Part shown: positions 25,148-34,802 of the stretch, piece after piece
Numbering within the stretch: position 1 is the first letter of the stretch
How the letters are laid out: every line of letters starts with the position of its first letter
Assembly: GCA_017829075.1 (NCBI GenBank)
Contig: JAGAJA010000097.1
Span: 1 to 61,692 of the forward strand
DNA from: Oscillospiraceae bacterium
GTDB lineage: Bacteria; Bacillota_A; Clostridia; Oscillospirales; Ruminococcaceae
Direction of reading: 5' to 3'
DNA: 61,692 bases
The notes under the pieces: generated by a model
Databases searched by the model: none
Told to the model about the DNA's origin: nothing
The model's input: only the letters and a program-made list of their open reading frames with translations
Position numbers and translations under genes: made by a program

Positions 25148-25162
25148 CCGTGTAGATTTCTA

Positions 25163-25191
25163 TTGCATTTCTCGCCAACATGTGATAAAAT
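25163..25191 (+). promoter_or_regulatory. Promoter of the DUF2238-like gene
   Basis: TTGCAT at 25163-25168, a 17-base spacer, TAAAAT at 25186-25191. Confidence 0.5.
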
Positions 25192-25260
25192 AGAAGTAAA
25201 TTTGAGCGGCGGGCGATACACCCGGACATAGTTACAAGTCAAAAGAAAGGCGTAATACAA

Positions 25261-26112
25261 ATGAAATGCTTAGATCAATTAAAGGAAAACTATCATTCAT
25301 CAAAGAAAAGCTGCGTTATCGTCCTGAATATCAGCGTTGCAGCAGTACTTCTCGTGATGATAAGACAGATATTTCTCGGTAATTTCCAGAATGTAATGCT
25401 GTGCGTGCTGTCCATTGCGCTGATGTATATTCCAGTGTTCCTGAAATCCAAAACGGGGATAACTCTGCCAAATGTGCTGGAAATTGCGGTTATCGTGTTC
25501 GTGTTCGCAGCGGAAATTCTTGGTGAGATCTCGAATTTCTATAACAGAATTCCGATCTGGGACAGTATTCTTCACACAACAACGGGATTTCTTGCGGCTT
25601 CCGTGGGCTTTGGGCTTATAGACCTGCTGAATACGCACAGCAAACGGATCCAGATGACGCCGCTGTTTGTTGCGCTTACTTCGTTCTGTTTTTCAATGAC
25701 GGTCGGAGTAGTGTGGGAGTTCTTCGAATTCAGCGGTGACAAAATGTTCCACAAGGATATGCAGAAGGACAGAATAGTTACTACCGTTTCATCTGTTATG
25801 CTCAATCCAAGCGGAGAAAACAAGGAAATTGTGGTCAAGAACATTGACCATACCGTGCTGTACGACAAAGACGGAAACGAGCTTGCCATAATAGACGGCG
25901 GATATCTTGACGTGGGAATTACCGACACCATGAAGGATCTTGCCGTAAATATGCTTGGCGCGGCTGTTTTCTCGGCGGCGGGTTTTCTTTACATACATCG
26001 CCGTGATAAGTACAAGTTCGCCGAGGGCTTTATTATCACAATCGACAATCCGCATAACGAGAACGACAATTCCGAAAAAGAAAACGAGGAGCTGACCGAT
26101 ACGAAAAGCTAA
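25261..26112 (+). CDS. Integral membrane protein, DUF2238/YjdF-like
   Basis: 283 residues. About six helices with the family-type segments WDSILHTTTGFLAASVGFGLID and GVVWEFFEFSGD; a loop of 70 residues carries an insertion (DKMFHKDMQKD..), and the tail is acidic. The role is unknown in this family. It has its own promoter and ribosome site (AAAGGCG). The 114 bases after the stop hold no clear feature. Confidence 0.65.
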   Translation: MKCLDQLKENYHSSKKSCVIVLNISVAAVLLVMIRQIFLGNFQNVMLCVLSIALMYIPVFLKSKTGITLPNVLEIAVIVFVFAAEILGEISNFYNRIPIWDSILHTTTGFLAASVGFGLIDLLNTHSKRIQMTPLFVALTSFCFSMTVGVVWEFFEFSGDKMFHKDMQKDRIVTTVSSVMLNPSGENKEIVVKNIDHTVLYDKDGNELAIIDGGYLDVGITDTMKDLAVNMLGAAVFSAAGFLYIHRRDKYKFAEGFIITIDNPHNENDNSEKENEELTDTKS

Positions 26113-26226
26113 GATAACTGTTTCTCTGTCGCCTGACGCGCTTGACGAAAGTGATGAATTCAAAATTCGGGAAAACAGCAATATTAGTTCCTCAGGAGGG
26201 CAAAGGTTTTTTTGTGTGTGACCTTT

Positions 26227-27525
26227 TTATATCTTTACAAGTACAGTTGATATAAATTTGTCCTCTTGAGCTTCCCACGAATAGCTGCCGTCATACTTTT
26301 GAGCAATATCCGAAATAATCTGTGTTCCGTATCCGTGCAGGGCTCTGTCTACCTTTGTTGTAAGCAGAGTGCCTGCATTTTCTTTTATAAATTCCTTACC
26401 CTTATAGCTATTCTCAACGCAGACTGTGTAGTAGGCATTGTATTTTACAATCGTAAGTCTGACAAACGGTTCGGAAGTCTGAACAGCCGACTCAATAGCA
26501 TTGTCAAGCAGATTTGATAAAAGCGAAGACAGGTCAACCACATCAATATTTATCTCTTCCAGGGGCTGAACGGAATATGCGAAATCTATATTCTTTTCCC
26601 TGCACAATGCCGTTTTAGAAAGAATAATTGCATCAACAAAGCTATTGCCAGTATGGATAGCTTCGTTTTGAACAGGATTTATATTTTCAGCAGTTTTGTC
26701 AAGCAATGTAACTGCGTCTGCTATTTCTCCATTGTCAATCAAAGAGCGGATATTAGCAAGATGGTTTTTCATATCGTGGCGTAGTTTTCCTGCGTTGTCG
26801 CTGTTCTGCTGCTGAACCGCTATCTGTTCCTGCAATGAGCTGAAATTGTTCTCAAGCAGAAATAGCTTACTGTCACGCTGAAATCCCTTGCTTAATTCAT
26901 TGAAGAAATAGACTATTATCAAGCTCATCACAAAGAATAAAGTTGACAGAGTAGTATATAAAACCGTACTTGCAGTGTCCTGCTCTGCGCTTGGATAAAT
27001 CTGCAGAAATACCGTGGTTATTGCCAGAAAAATAAACAGTACAACTGCAAACAACGTCCAGAATTTGCTTCTCATATTCTTGTCTATTCTATTCAGCATT
27101 TTATAAAAAATAAAGAAAACCAATGCGTCTGCTATTTTAACTATTAAGCTGAAAATAAACCGATATATATAGTCGGCAAAGAATATATCAGTAATATCCT
27201 TGCTCATAATTAAAGACAGAATATTTCCAAGAATAATATCAATAATGCACACAATATACAGCGATATAAGCGAGTATGTAAATCTTATTATAAATTTGTC
27301 TTTATACAAAACCGATGTGCATATTAGCAAAATGACAATACATAATGGTATTTTTATGAGCACACTCAATGCGGAATATAGAAAATCGGCAACTGAGGTT
27401 ATACATACAGCAAAAACAAGTGGGAGAACAGAAGCAAATCTGTTTTTTGACAGTGAATTGAAGAAAACATAGATTATCGTATTTTCAATTAAGCAAAGCA
27501 CAATCTCAAAAATTACCGATTCCAT
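26227..27525 (-). CDS. GHKL-type sensor histidine kinase (AgrC/ComD-like)
   Basis: 432 residues. Six or seven helices fill residues 1-215, as in peptide-sensing kinases. A coiled stretch follows, then the HPK10-type His motif KLRHDMKNHLANI (His250), N-box LLSNLLDNAIES and a GHKL ATPase with GYGTQIISDIAQKY. The adjacent LytTR response regulator overlaps by one base. Such pairs usually sense small peptides. No AgrB/AgrD-like gene is seen nearby. Confidence 0.9.
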   Translation of the reverse strand: MESVIFEIVLCLIENTIIYVFFNSLSKNRFASVLPLVFAVCITSVADFLYSALSVLIKIPLCIVILLICTSVLYKDKFIIRFTYSLISLYIVCIIDIILGNILSLIMSKDITDIFFADYIYRFIFSLIVKIADALVFFIFYKMLNRIDKNMRSKFWTLFAVVLFIFLAITTVFLQIYPSAEQDTASTVLYTTLSTLFFVMSLIIVYFFNELSKGFQRDSKLFLLENNFSSLQEQIAVQQQNSDNAGKLRHDMKNHLANIRSLIDNGEIADAVTLLDKTAENINPVQNEAIHTGNSFVDAIILSKTALCREKNIDFAYSVQPLEEINIDVVDLSSLLSNLLDNAIESAVQTSEPFVRLTIVKYNAYYTVCVENSYKGKEFIKENAGTLLTTKVDRALHGYGTQIISDIAQKYDGSYSWEAQEDKFISTVLVKI

Positions 27526-28265
27526 TATGTAACCACCTTGGCAGAAATGATTCTTGAAAGCTGAACGAGCAGTTCCTTGCGCCTTCGCCTGCTTATGGGG
27601 AGATGTGTATTATCGTTTAGGATAACTTCCGTTTCAAGGACTTCGTACACCTTATTTACATTCACCAGAATATTGCTGCATATCTTATAAAATCCGCAGT
27701 TTGAAAGCGCGTTTTCAAGTTTTTTCAAAGACCTTTCGGTTGAAATCAGTTCGCCGCATGTGGTATAGATTTTCACTATTCCTTTAACAGACTTAATGAA
27801 CATAATATTATCAATATTGATTTTTATTACGGCACTTTTTCCGCTTTCCAAAACACCAAACAGTTTTTGCTCCGGCTCTTCTTGCATATATTTCTTAAAC
27901 AGTTTGACAAGTTCGTTCAAGCATTTGTCTTTATCATATTCTTTTGGGATAAACGCGCAAATGTTAAGAGCAATGACATCGTATACTTCTTCCTTATATG
28001 AACTCAAAAAAGCAATATATAAGTCACTGTCAAGCTCACGAAGCCTTGCAGCAAGCTCCTTGCCGTTTATCGAGGGCATATCAATGTCAAGAATTACTAT
28101 GTTGTAACTTTGATGATTTTTGTACTCATCAAGTAATATATTGCCATCTGTGAAAAACTTGATTTCTGTCATTACTCCGGCGATTTTTTGCGCTCGTGAC
28201 AGGAGCGGTTTCAAGCTTTTTTCAATATATAATTTATCATCATCACACACGGCTATTTTAATCAT
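27525..28265 (-). CDS. LytTR response regulator (AgrA-like)
   Basis: 246 residues. Receiver with acidic residues 8-10 and phospho-acceptor Asp60 (IVILDIDMPSINGKEL). The C-terminal LytTR domain (about 140-240) ends NDNTHLPISRRRRKELL. It likely activates the divergent ABC transporter operon: two TGACCA repeats 21 bases apart (28380 and 28401) lie just upstream of that promoter. It is transcribed from a perfect promoter and leads the kinase gene. Confidence 0.9.
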   Translation of the reverse strand: MIKIAVCDDDKLYIEKSLKPLLSRAQKIAGVMTEIKFFTDGNILLDEYKNHQSYNIVILDIDMPSINGKELAARLRELDSDLYIAFLSSYKEEVYDVIALNICAFIPKEYDKDKCLNELVKLFKKYMQEEPEQKLFGVLESGKSAVIKINIDNIMFIKSVKGIVKIYTTCGELISTERSLKKLENALSNCGFYKICSNILVNVNKVYEVLETEVILNDNTHLPISRRRRKELLVQLSRIISAKVVT

Positions 28266-28308
28266 TTTATCACCTTTTTGTTTAGTTCAAAAACGCTATC
28301 TTTAGTTT

Positions 28309-28337
28309 ATTATACAAGATGAACTCCAAAATGTCAA
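28309..28337 (-). promoter_or_regulatory. Consensus promoter of the LytTR/GHKL operon
   Basis: Minus strand TTGACA (28332-28337), a 17-base spacer, TATAAT (28309-28314). Confidence 0.8.
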
Positions 28338-28379
28338 TAAAGGCAAAACTGATAATCAAAATGCCGATAGATAAATCTC

Positions 28380-28406
28380 TGACCAAAAAACAACAAATTT
28401 TGACCA
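28380..28406 (+). promoter_or_regulatory. Candidate LytTR binding site
   Basis: Direct repeat TGACCA at 28380-28385 and 28401-28406; the second is followed by GTTACTGT. The spacing of 21 bases puts both on one face of the helix, as in AgrA/LytTR operators, and the site ends 17 bases before the -35 of the transporter promoter. Confidence 0.4.
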
Positions 28407-28422
28407 GTTACTGTATTTGGCA

Positions 28423-28452
28423 TTGACAATTAACCTTCGAATGACTGATAAT
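28423..28452 (+). promoter_or_regulatory. Promoter of the ABC transporter operon
   Basis: TTGACA at 28423-28428, an 18-base spacer, GATAAT at 28447-28452. Confidence 0.6.
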
Positions 28453-28516
28453 GTGAAATGAAACACCTATTGTTAATGATAAAAAAACTTATGCAAACGC
28501 CTTTTTCTCTCGGCTT

Positions 28517-28556
28517 AATTCTGTCCTCGCGACAAAGATTTTGTCGGCAGGACAAT
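28517..28556 (+). promoter_or_regulatory. Leader hairpin just before the ABC permease ribosome site
   Basis: AATTCTGTCC..GACAAA pairs with TTTGTC..AGGACAATT around a GAT loop. It ends immediately before the AGGAG that serves the start at 28571 and could affect translation or act as a weak terminator. Confidence 0.45.
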
Positions 28557-28570
28557 TAGGAGTATAACTT

Positions 28571-31279
28571 ATGAAAACGATCGTCTGTATCACACTGAAA
28601 TATTGGAAAAAGCACCTGAAAAGCGCAGCGGCGCTGCTGTTTTCGGGTGTGATGCTTACCGCTATACTTTTCGCGGCGCTTATGTCGCTCAGAGAGGAAT
28701 GTGTACATTTCTATGAGAATGCCTTTGATAATCTGGGACATTATGACATACTTATCGCAAATTCCGATGACGAACTTCTGGCGCAAGCTTTGAGCGGCAG
28801 AACCGATTGTGATTACGGCGTTATAAATGTGTTGGGTAAGCTCGGATATCGGGATAAGCAGTATACCTACGGCACGATTTCGGACGAGCATAATCTGTGG
28901 CACGCGCCGCTGGAAGAGGGAAGAATGCCCGAAGCCGCAAACGAGATCGCGGCAGTCCGCACCGTGCTTGACGCTTGCTATTGGATCGGTGAATGCGGCG
29001 ATACAATTACGCTTAACGGAACTGAATATACTGTTGTGGGAATTATCAACGAATATTACGGAAAATACCGCGAGGGATCGGAGCTTTGTGGCGGAAATAC
29101 CGATATAGTGGTTGAAACCGGTTATTTTATTCCGCTGATATTTGTCGGCGAGAGCAGCGCAGAGCCGCTTTACCGCATTGATCTTATCGGCGGCTTCTTT
29201 GATTTTTCGGATTTAGGCAAGGGATTATACGATACAAGTGATGACATCAGATATGCGGAAAGTGTTATCAGTGATTATGACGATTATTTGTACGACCTTG
29301 TCGGTCACGAAGATCATTGGTTTGATGTGAATTGCGAACAGAATGCGTGGTACACGGAAAGTAAGACGCGTTCCGTCGGCTTCCTTATGACGATTGCATG
29401 GCTTGGCGCAGGTGTTTCCGTTCTGTCGGTATTTTCCGTGCTTAGAGGCGTTTTTTTAGAGCGCCGCAGCAGAATTTCTGTGCTGAAAAGAATAGGAATG
29501 AAAAAGCGGCTGATTGCCGCAATGTACGCATTTGAATGCGCTGTATTTGCTGTCGTTCAGACTATTATAGGAATAGCGGCAGGACTTGCGGCTTATGGCG
29601 GAATATATTTTGTAAAGACATCAATCCTCGGCGAAAAGCCATACAGTGCCTTTACCGATATCGGGATAGTATATGAAAGAACCCTCGACCCGTTTCTGTA
29701 CGCAGGGCTTATTTCCGCCGCCGTTATTACGGCAGCGTATATTATCAACATACTGACAACAAATATATCTGCCCAAACTCCTCATAAAAGGAAAAAGCCG
29801 CGCTCGCTGTCAAAGGGCTTCAGAGCGGCTATGCGGCAGAGTGGAATTACCGCGGTGCAGATCATTTCGCTGACGATGATTTGTTTTTCAGTAATTCTGG
29901 GATATATGTATTACACTGACAACGGAAAAGAGTCGCTTATGTGGATTGGTTACATAAAGCCCGAAGAGGATTACAAAGCAAACGGATTCAGTATGGAGAA
30001 AAACAATATTGAGGAATATTATTACTGTAATCCGCCGCAAATTAACTCTTTCGGTGAGGACGGGAGAAATGAAACCGAATTTTTTCCATTTCTTGCGGAG
30101 GATTTCTCAAGGGGATTTGGCGATGATACAGCGGCAGCGCTCCCCGATACCGCCCTTGTCACAGGCTGTATCGGTCAGACGTTTGTGACAAGCAGCAATA
30201 AAATCAGCGGACTTACCCCGATTAATCTGTCAAATGAAATTGTACGGGAAACGTTTATTGCTCTTGCCGACGAGGATTACAAGGACTTTTTTGACGAGGG
30301 AAATCTCGGTTCAGAAAATATGTACCGCATACCGACAAAGCTTACTGTACCGCACACCATAAACGGGCTTGCTGAATATGTCACAGACGGCAAAATCAGC
30401 CTTGAGGCTTTAAACAGTGGCGAGGAAATTCTGCTGATATATCAATCAAGCGAGCCGCCGTTTGAAGTGGGGGAGGTCGTTACGCTCTATTCCGCTGCGG
30501 CAGAAAATGGCTATGGGCTTAGCGAAATAAAATCTGCTACCGCAAAAATCGGCGGGGCAATAAAGCTGCCCTCTTCGCCGGATTTGCTTGGCAAGCTCGG
30601 AACATACGCGATAAAAAGCGATTATCCCTGCAATTTTATTACCACTGCAACAGGCGCAAGGGCTTTGGGACTGCCGTGCGCAGCCTACATGGAGGTTTAT
30701 TCCTCTGAAAAGCTCGGCGGCGGCATATTCCCTCTGTCGGCGGAGATGAGGGTTAAATCGCTCTCAAAAATGAAGCTGGACAGCTTAATCGACAAGGCTG
30801 CGAAATTCGCGGGCGCGGCGCTGATTTTGGCGGTGATGTCGCTGTTGGGATTTGCCGCATACTTTAACGGAATAGGGCTTAAAATACGACAGAAGGAATA
30901 CGAGATTTCAGTTTTCAGAGCGCTCGGAATGCCGCTGCGTGAGCTTCGTAGGCGCATATTCCTTGACAGCGTGAAAATTCCCGTGATAGCCTCCGCAGCG
31001 GCGTATATCCTTGTGAAAACAATGCAATTCATTATGGAAAAAGGGTATGACAGGCTATGCGCAGTATATCAGGGGGAAGCAAGTATTCCTGTGCCTTTGG
31101 ATACACTACGCAACACTTTGTTTCTGGACAATGTGATGTGGCAGGTAAATGCGGAAATTCCAACGCTGATATTATTTGCAATCATCTGCGCTGTTACGTT
31201 TATTCTTACCGCAACTGCGCTTAAAAAATTCAGCGGAAATATCGCAGGGGACTTAAATTCAGGGAGGACAAGACAATGA
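28571..31279 (+). CDS. ABC transporter permease, FtsX/MacB-like, 902 residues
   Basis: One N-terminal helix (about 18-40) is followed by a large extracytoplasmic domain and an FtsX-like block of three helices near 270-400 (YESKTRSVGFLMTIAWLGAG, SVLKRIGMKKRL). A second extracytoplasmic domain (about 455-730) and a C-terminal FtsX block (about 735-890, with the sequence EYEISVFRALGMPLREL) complete it. This duplicated layout is typical of Gram-positive peptide-resistance or lipoprotein-related exporters. Its stop overlaps the ATPase gene start. Control by the divergent LytTR system is inferred from the shared intergenic region. Substrate unknown. Confidence 0.85.
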   Translation: MKTIVCITLKYWKKHLKSAAALLFSGVMLTAILFAALMSLREECVHFYENAFDNLGHYDILIANSDDELLAQALSGRTDCDYGVINVLGKLGYRDKQYTYGTISDEHNLWHAPLEEGRMPEAANEIAAVRTVLDACYWIGECGDTITLNGTEYTVVGIINEYYGKYREGSELCGGNTDIVVETGYFIPLIFVGESSAEPLYRIDLIGGFFDFSDLGKGLYDTSDDIRYAESVISDYDDYLYDLVGHEDHWFDVNCEQNAWYTESKTRSVGFLMTIAWLGAGVSVLSVFSVLRGVFLERRSRISVLKRIGMKKRLIAAMYAFECAVFAVVQTIIGIAAGLAAYGGIYFVKTSILGEKPYSAFTDIGIVYERTLDPFLYAGLISAAVITAAYIINILTTNISAQTPHKRKKPRSLSKGFRAAMRQSGITAVQIISLTMICFSVILGYMYYTDNGKESLMWIGYIKPEEDYKANGFSMEKNNIEEYYYCNPPQINSFGEDGRNETEFFPFLAEDFSRGFGDDTAAALPDTALVTGCIGQTFVTSSNKISGLTPINLSNEIVRETFIALADEDYKDFFDEGNLGSENMYRIPTKLTVPHTINGLAEYVTDGKISLEALNSGEEILLIYQSSEPPFEVGEVVTLYSAAAENGYGLSEIKSATAKIGGAIKLPSSPDLLGKLGTYAIKSDYPCNFITTATGARALGLPCAAYMEVYSSEKLGGGIFPLSAEMRVKSLSKMKLDSLIDKAAKFAGAALILAVMSLLGFAAYFNGIGLKIRQKEYEISVFRALGMPLRELRRRIFLDSVKIPVIASAAAYILVKTMQFIMEKGYDRLCAVYQGEASIPVPLDTLRNTLFLDNVMWQVNAEIPTLILFAIICAVTFILTATALKKFSGNIAGDLNSGRTRQ

Positions 31280-31929
31280 TAATCGCCGAAAATCTGTGCA
31301 AAACCTACGGCAGCGGCGAGAGTGCGGTGAACGCACTCCGTAATGTTGACCTCAAAATTGAGGACGGCGAGCTGGTCGCAATTGTCGGCAAGAGCGGAAG
31401 CGGGAAATCAACGCTTCTAAATCTGCTCGGCGGTCTTGACAGCGCGTCCTGCGGCAGAGTTTTATACAATGATGTTGATATCACGAGAATGAACGAGGCG
31501 AAGCTTGCTGATTTCAGACTTTGCAAAATCGGGTTTGTGTTTCAGTTTTACGACCTTATCCCGGAGCTTACCGCCGAGGAAAATATACTGCTCCCGGCGC
31601 AGCTTGCCGGAAATAAGACGGCAGATTTGTCCAATTTATCGGAACGGCTGGGGCTTACCGACAGGCTGAAGCACTACCCAGCGCAGCTTTCGGGCGGTCA
31701 GCAGCAGAGGGCGGCAATTGCCCGCGCGCTGATAAACAATCCCGATGTGCTGCTGTGTGATGAGCCAACAGGAAACCTTGACCAGAAGACGGGGGACGAT
31801 GTTATGGAGTTGCTGTTGCAGTTAAACAAAACCGAAAAGCGAACGATTGTGATTGTAACGCACAACCCGGAGATTTCGGCTCGCTGCGGACGGACGATTG
31901 AGATTGCAGACGGCACATTGACCGGCTGA
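31276..31929 (+). CDS. ABC transporter ATP-binding protein, MacB/LolD type
   Basis: 217 residues. Walker A GKSGSGKST, Q-loop VFQFYDLIPELTAEEN, signature LSGGQQQRAAIARALI, Walker B VLLCDEPTGNLD and switch His in VTHNPE. It drives the preceding FtsX-like permease. It overlaps that gene by four bases, so the two are made in fixed ratio. Confidence 0.93.
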   Translation: MIIAENLCKTYGSGESAVNALRNVDLKIEDGELVAIVGKSGSGKSTLLNLLGGLDSASCGRVLYNDVDITRMNEAKLADFRLCKIGFVFQFYDLIPELTAEENILLPAQLAGNKTADLSNLSERLGLTDRLKHYPAQLSGGQQQRAAIARALINNPDVLLCDEPTGNLDQKTGDDVMELLLQLNKTEKRTIVIVTHNPEISARCGRTIEIADGTLTG

Positions 31930-31968
31930 TTAGTCGATTTAAACTGCAATTCCAGAAGGAGTATTCCT

Positions 31969-33570
31969 ATGATAAACCTGATATATCCGGAAAGCTATAA
32001 ACGCAGTGGAAAAATAATCGACGAGAAAACCATCGAAAGCTTGGAACTGAAATACATCGCAATGCTGATTTGCCCGCATAATACCGATTTTGCGCTGAAA
32101 GTGCTTACTGAGCTTGTGACAGACGAAAGCGTAATTGAATGGCGGCAGGATATTCTGGAGGATTTTATCAATGTTCCGCAGCTTGAAATTATGCTTTATA
32201 ACAGCATTCACACGATTTATGAGGGGTCGTTGTCGGTTTTTGCACAGACTGGTTCAACTCAGTCATTTTTTGAATTAAATGATAACATTTCACGAATGGA
32301 AGCGTTTGTGGATTGTATGGAACAATGCCACAAATTTGTGCTTGAATTTAGCGGGAAAATTAAATCGGCAGGCATTAAAGCCGTTCTCAAAGAGATTGAA
32401 AGCAATTACAATTCCGCTGATTTCAAAAAACTTGTGAGTGAAATCGGGGAGTTAAAAACTGCGCTTGACAATGATGTAAAAAGTGTGACTATTGGCATAA
32501 ATTTTGACAACCTTATGAGACCGACAGAGGTAATGCTGCTGTCAGTTGATGATGAGCCGATACATAAACAAACGCTGTTTGAACATCTTTTCAGAAAAGA
32601 CAAAAAAGCAGAGCCGCTGACTGATATTTATGTGAGAAAATACAAGGACGGACAGGTTGCCGAGGTTGACAAAAAGCTGTTTGAAGAACTGGACGCTCTT
32701 GGAAGCGACTATGTTCGCCGCGCAAACGCCGCAATTAACAGATGCTATGTTGAATGCACGGATTTTCTTGTAAGATTGTCACCGCAGATTGACTTTTATG
32801 TCGGCGCAAAAGGTTTTTGTGAACGGGTTGCAAAGATAGGATTGCCTGTTTGCTGTCCGAAAATTGCACCCAAGGAAAATCGTGTTTTTATCTGCTGTGA
32901 AATGCACGACCCTGTTTTGTCGAACAAGACTGTGACAATGATTTTGCGTGGTGATGAATCCAGACCGATACGAACAAACGATTGTAAGATGGACGATAGC
33001 GCTAGGATATTTTTAATTACAGGCACCAATAACGGCGGCAAAACGACCTATATCCGTTCCGCCGCAGTAAACAGAATTCTGGCGCAGGCAGGACTTTACG
33101 TCTGCGCAAGCGAAGCGGAAATTTCGCCATGCTCCTCAATTTTTGCGCATTATCCGCTTGAAGAAAAAGTCGGCATAGACACCAGCCGTTTCACCGAGGA
33201 ATGCCGCGAACTAAAGCGAACAATAGAAGCCGCTGATGAATACAGCCTTGTTTTGCTCAATGAGAGCCTCTCGTCAACTAACCCATATGACAGTCTGATT
33301 ATAGCAGAAGAATTACTAAAGATTTTTGGCAACATCGGGTGTAGTATTCTTTACACAACGCATATTTTTGAGATGACAGAAAGTCCCGACAAAATAAATG
33401 CGTTCAATCCTAAAAGCCGTTTAGGAACGCTTACGGCAGAATGCGACGAAAGCGGCAGACCAACATACAATATTACTGTTGGCAAGCCCGATTTTTCGCG
33501 CAATGCACGGTATATTTTTGAGAAATATGGCATTTCTTTTGAGGAATATAAAAAGCAGCTGAGTGAATGA
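31969..33570 (+). CDS. MutS-like ATPase without mismatch-recognition domain
   Basis: 533 residues, ATG after AAGGAG. An N-terminal helical part (1-300) resembles the MutS lever/clamp and carries no mismatch-binding Phe-x-Glu motif. The C-terminal ATPase has Walker A ITGTNNGGKTTYIR, an altered Walker B LVLLNESLSSTNPYDS and the His region YTTHIFEM. Stand-alone MutS-family ATPases of this type are scattered in Firmicutes and their role is not settled. It lies 39 bases after the ABC ATPase, with no terminator between, so it probably belongs to the LytTR-controlled operon. Confidence 0.75.
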   Translation: MINLIYPESYKRSGKIIDEKTIESLELKYIAMLICPHNTDFALKVLTELVTDESVIEWRQDILEDFINVPQLEIMLYNSIHTIYEGSLSVFAQTGSTQSFFELNDNISRMEAFVDCMEQCHKFVLEFSGKIKSAGIKAVLKEIESNYNSADFKKLVSEIGELKTALDNDVKSVTIGINFDNLMRPTEVMLLSVDDEPIHKQTLFEHLFRKDKKAEPLTDIYVRKYKDGQVAEVDKKLFEELDALGSDYVRRANAAINRCYVECTDFLVRLSPQIDFYVGAKGFCERVAKIGLPVCCPKIAPKENRVFICCEMHDPVLSNKTVTMILRGDESRPIRTNDCKMDDSARIFLITGTNNGGKTTYIRSAAVNRILAQAGLYVCASEAEISPCSSIFAHYPLEEKVGIDTSRFTEECRELKRTIEAADEYSLVLLNESLSSTNPYDSLIIAEELLKIFGNIGCSILYTTHIFEMTESPDKINAFNPKSRLGTLTAECDESGRPTYNITVGKPDFSRNARYIFEKYGISFEEYKKQLSE

Positions 33571-33600
33571 TATATTTATCGCAAAGCTGAAAAAACAGAA

Positions 33601-33645
33601 AAGGCATTACCGACCGAAAAAGCCGATAATGCCTTATTTTTTTGG
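33601..33645 (+). terminator. Terminator of the ABC/MutS-like operon
   Basis: Stem AAGGCATTA/TAATGCCTT with an inner CGACC-GCCG part, followed by ATTTTTTTGG. Confidence 0.85.
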
Positions 33646-33831
33646 ATTTATCAGCAAACTGCTATTTTATCTGTTTTATCTTACAATACATCACATGAAT
33701 TTTCAAAATGATCTATCCTTTGCAGTTGCTTGGGGTGGTCGAGATGAAACGTGACAGGTATAGCTTGCATTAGATCTGAATTTTCGGTTACAGATGCCTT
33801 TTCGCATTACGTTATAATAATTTGATCAGAA

Positions 33832-33861
33832 TTGACGTAATATGCCAAATTATGGTATAAT
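33832..33861 (+). promoter_or_regulatory. Promoter of the tyrosine recombinase gene
   Basis: TTGACG at 33832-33837, an 18-base spacer, TATAAT at 33856-33861. A hairpin (ATCCGCTTAT/ATAAGCGGAT, about 33879-33914) lies in the leader just before the ribosome site and may limit expression. Confidence 0.65.
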
Positions 33862-33938
33862 CTATTTGTGCACCAAGATCCGCTTATTGCTGATTCAGTC
33901 AGAGATAAGCGGATATGTTTATAAGAGAGGATAACGCT

Positions 33939-34802
33939 ATGAAGATTACAGAAGAACTGATTTCATCTTATATTGATAACTTAATTGAAAATGAAAGATC
34001 TGATAATACGGTACAGAAATACCGCCGGGATTTACTGAAATTCCAAAAATATATCGGAACTAATGAGGTAACAAAGGAAGCAGTAATATCATATAAAAAA
34101 GAACTTATAGATAAGTACTCGCCAGCGAGTGTTAATTCTATGCTCGCGTCACTGAATGGACTGTTTTCTCAATACGGTCTATCAAATTTATCAGTAAAGC
34201 CAGTCAAGATTCAGAAAACCTCATTCAGAGATGATAGCAAGAATATTACACGAGAAGAGTATCTGAAACTTGTAAAGGCAGCTAATCAGAGCAATTACAG
34301 ACTGTCGCTTATTTTGCAGACGATATGCTCGACCGGAATACGAATTTCGGAACTGAAATTCATTACAGTCGAAGCGGTAAATCGCGGATTTACTGACATT
34401 CACAACAAAGGTAAAAGCCGAAAAATTCTGCTTCCCACTAAGCTTTGCCAAATTCTAAAAAGCTATACCGCCAAAGAAAAAAGACTTGCAGGAGCAGTTT
34501 TTGTGACCCGCTCCGGCAAGCCTTTAGATCGTTCAAATATCTGGCATTCTATGAAAATGCTTTGCAAACAGGCAGGCGTTGATGAGAATAAAGTATTTCC
34601 ACATAACCTGAGGCATTTGTTTGCACAGGAGCATTATGGAAAATTTCATGATCTATCACGTTTGTGTGATATTCTAGGACACTCCAGCATTTCCACAACC
34701 AGAATTTATACAGCTGACACAGGATATGAGCATATCCGCCAGCTAGACAGTATGAATCTCATTTGTTTTTTACCACATAATGTTGATTATGTTGTAAATT
34801 GA
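33939..34802 (+). CDS. Tyrosine recombinase, probable DNA invertase
   Basis: 287 residues from the ATG at 33939 after GAGAGGA; an in-frame start at 33915 has none. A SAM-like core-binding N-terminal domain (1-90) is followed by a catalytic domain with all six residues: Arg135 (STGIRISEL), Lys159, His222 and Arg225 (PHNLRH), His248 (LGHSSISTTRIY) and Tyr257. It is XerC/D-sized. Its last codons lie inside a 23-bp inverted repeat (34775-34797) whose exact partner is at 35003-35025. It is therefore the likely enzyme that flips the promoter between them; inversion would change only its final residues. Confidence 0.9.
   Translation: MKITEELISSYIDNLIENERSDNTVQKYRRDLLKFQKYIGTNEVTKEAVISYKKELIDKYSPASVNSMLASLNGLFSQYGLSNLSVKPVKIQKTSFRDDSKNITREEYLKLVKAANQSNYRLSLILQTICSTGIRISELKFITVEAVNRGFTDIHNKGKSRKILLPTKLCQILKSYTAKEKRLAGAVFVTRSGKPLDRSNIWHSMKMLCKQAGVDENKVFPHNLRHLFAQEHYGKFHDLSRLCDILGHSSISTTRIYTADTGYEHIRQLDSMNLICFLPHNVDYVVN
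34775..34797 (+). repeat. Left inverted repeat of a predicted invertible promoter
   Basis: 23 bases, ACATAAT-GTTG-ATTATGT plus TGTAA, overlapping the 3' end of the recombinase gene. It is the exact reverse complement of 35003-35025. The core arms are themselves palindromic around an asymmetric GTTG, as in tyrosine-recombinase crossover sites. Confidence 0.9.

Noticed and set aside
26113..26226. Short frame after the DUF2238-like gene
   Set aside because: A few dozen codons look protein-like in one frame but there is no start site, no length and no family.
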